Assembly (NCBI GenBank): GCA_910592005.1
Contig: CAJVPP010000455.1
Coordinates: forward strand, 1 to 32,013
DNA: 32,013 nucleotides
Source: Funneliformis mosseae
Lineage: Eukaryota; Glomeromycota; Glomeromycetes; Glomerales; Glomeraceae
Direction of reading: 5' to 3'
Each line of letters starts with the position of its first letter. Position 1 is the stretch's first letter. The notes under the pieces are model-generated. The model had not been told where the DNA came from, made no database searches, and was given only the letters and a program-made list of their open reading frames with translations. A program made the position numbers and the translations under genes. Shown one piece after another: positions 31,781 to 32,013 of this stretch.

Positions 31781-32013
31781 TGTTACGGTGTTACATTGGG
31801 TTTTGTAGCTTCAAATAAAATCTCAAAGGGTAAATAAAACTAAGATAATTACTTAAGGAATCACGGGTGAGGATTCACAATAACGTCGAAGAATTATTCT
31901 CAATAATAAACACGTGATGATAAACTCAAAATAAATACAAAGATAACTCAAAGATATTTCAGAGATTACGCTTCAGAGACTCCAAGTCAATACAGCGAAT
32001 CAATACAATATCA
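31781..32013 (+). mobile_element. Probable LTR retrotransposon end, cut by the window edge
   Basis: At 31781 extreme AT-rich DNA ends abruptly and TGTTACGGTGTTACATTGGG begins, a TG start typical of LTRs. The following 230 bp have ordinary composition and direct AAGATAACTCAAAGATA-type repeats, with CACGTG near 31911. No second LTR, primer-binding site or coding region is inside the window, so the call rests on the sharp junction and the start sequence. A host gene flank is the alternative. Confidence 0.4.

Overview
The window looks like nuclear DNA of an arbuscular mycorrhizal fungus (Glomeromycota, Rhizophagus-like). The reasons are a BTB-BACK-TLDc gene with one short GT-AG intron, a tandem family of J-domain proteins, and relics of hAT and pogo/Tigger transposons in very AT-rich DNA. 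The species call is inference from gene style; nothing here was searched against a database. I see no rRNA, tRNA, CRISPR array or bacterial operon structure.

Layout: (1) About 1-10500 is an extremely AT-rich block with no credible intact host gene. It holds a young 133-bp hAT-type MITE (5412-5544), an imperfect direct-repeat pair (6070-6221 and 7254-7398), two minisatellites and a decayed hAT transposase whose last third (9961-10485) is still open. (2) About 10620-23640 is a gene island of ordinary composition. It carries two intact paralogous J-domain genes (10997-13132 and 15286-17451), a third copy broken by indels (18987-20018), an intact BTB-BACK-TLDc gene with a membrane tail (21371-23333) and a short relic of a fourth J copy (23640-23870). 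Promoters and 3' flanks were duplicated along with the J genes. (3) About 23900-31780 is a second AT-rich block with a bounded 1.9-kb pogo-like element (24816-26729), a GGCC/TTTGGC-rich repeat zone, a 100-bp direct-repeat pair 3.9 kb apart and several decayed protein-like frames. (4) From 31781 to the edge, composition returns to normal with what looks like the start of an LTR retrotransposon.

Two mutation regimes seem to meet here. In the AT-rich blocks the transposase frames are broken mainly at expected Trp and Gln codons (TGG to TAG/TGA, CAA to TAA), which is the outcome of C-to-T change on either strand and resembles repeat-induced point mutation. In the island, the repeated J genes escaped this and instead show deletions, frameshifts and a probable gene-conversion tract. 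The J genes probably act as HSP70 co-chaperones with an added hydrophobic segment. The BTB-TLDc protein is probably a membrane-anchored adaptor. No direct functional link between the two is visible beyond adjacency.
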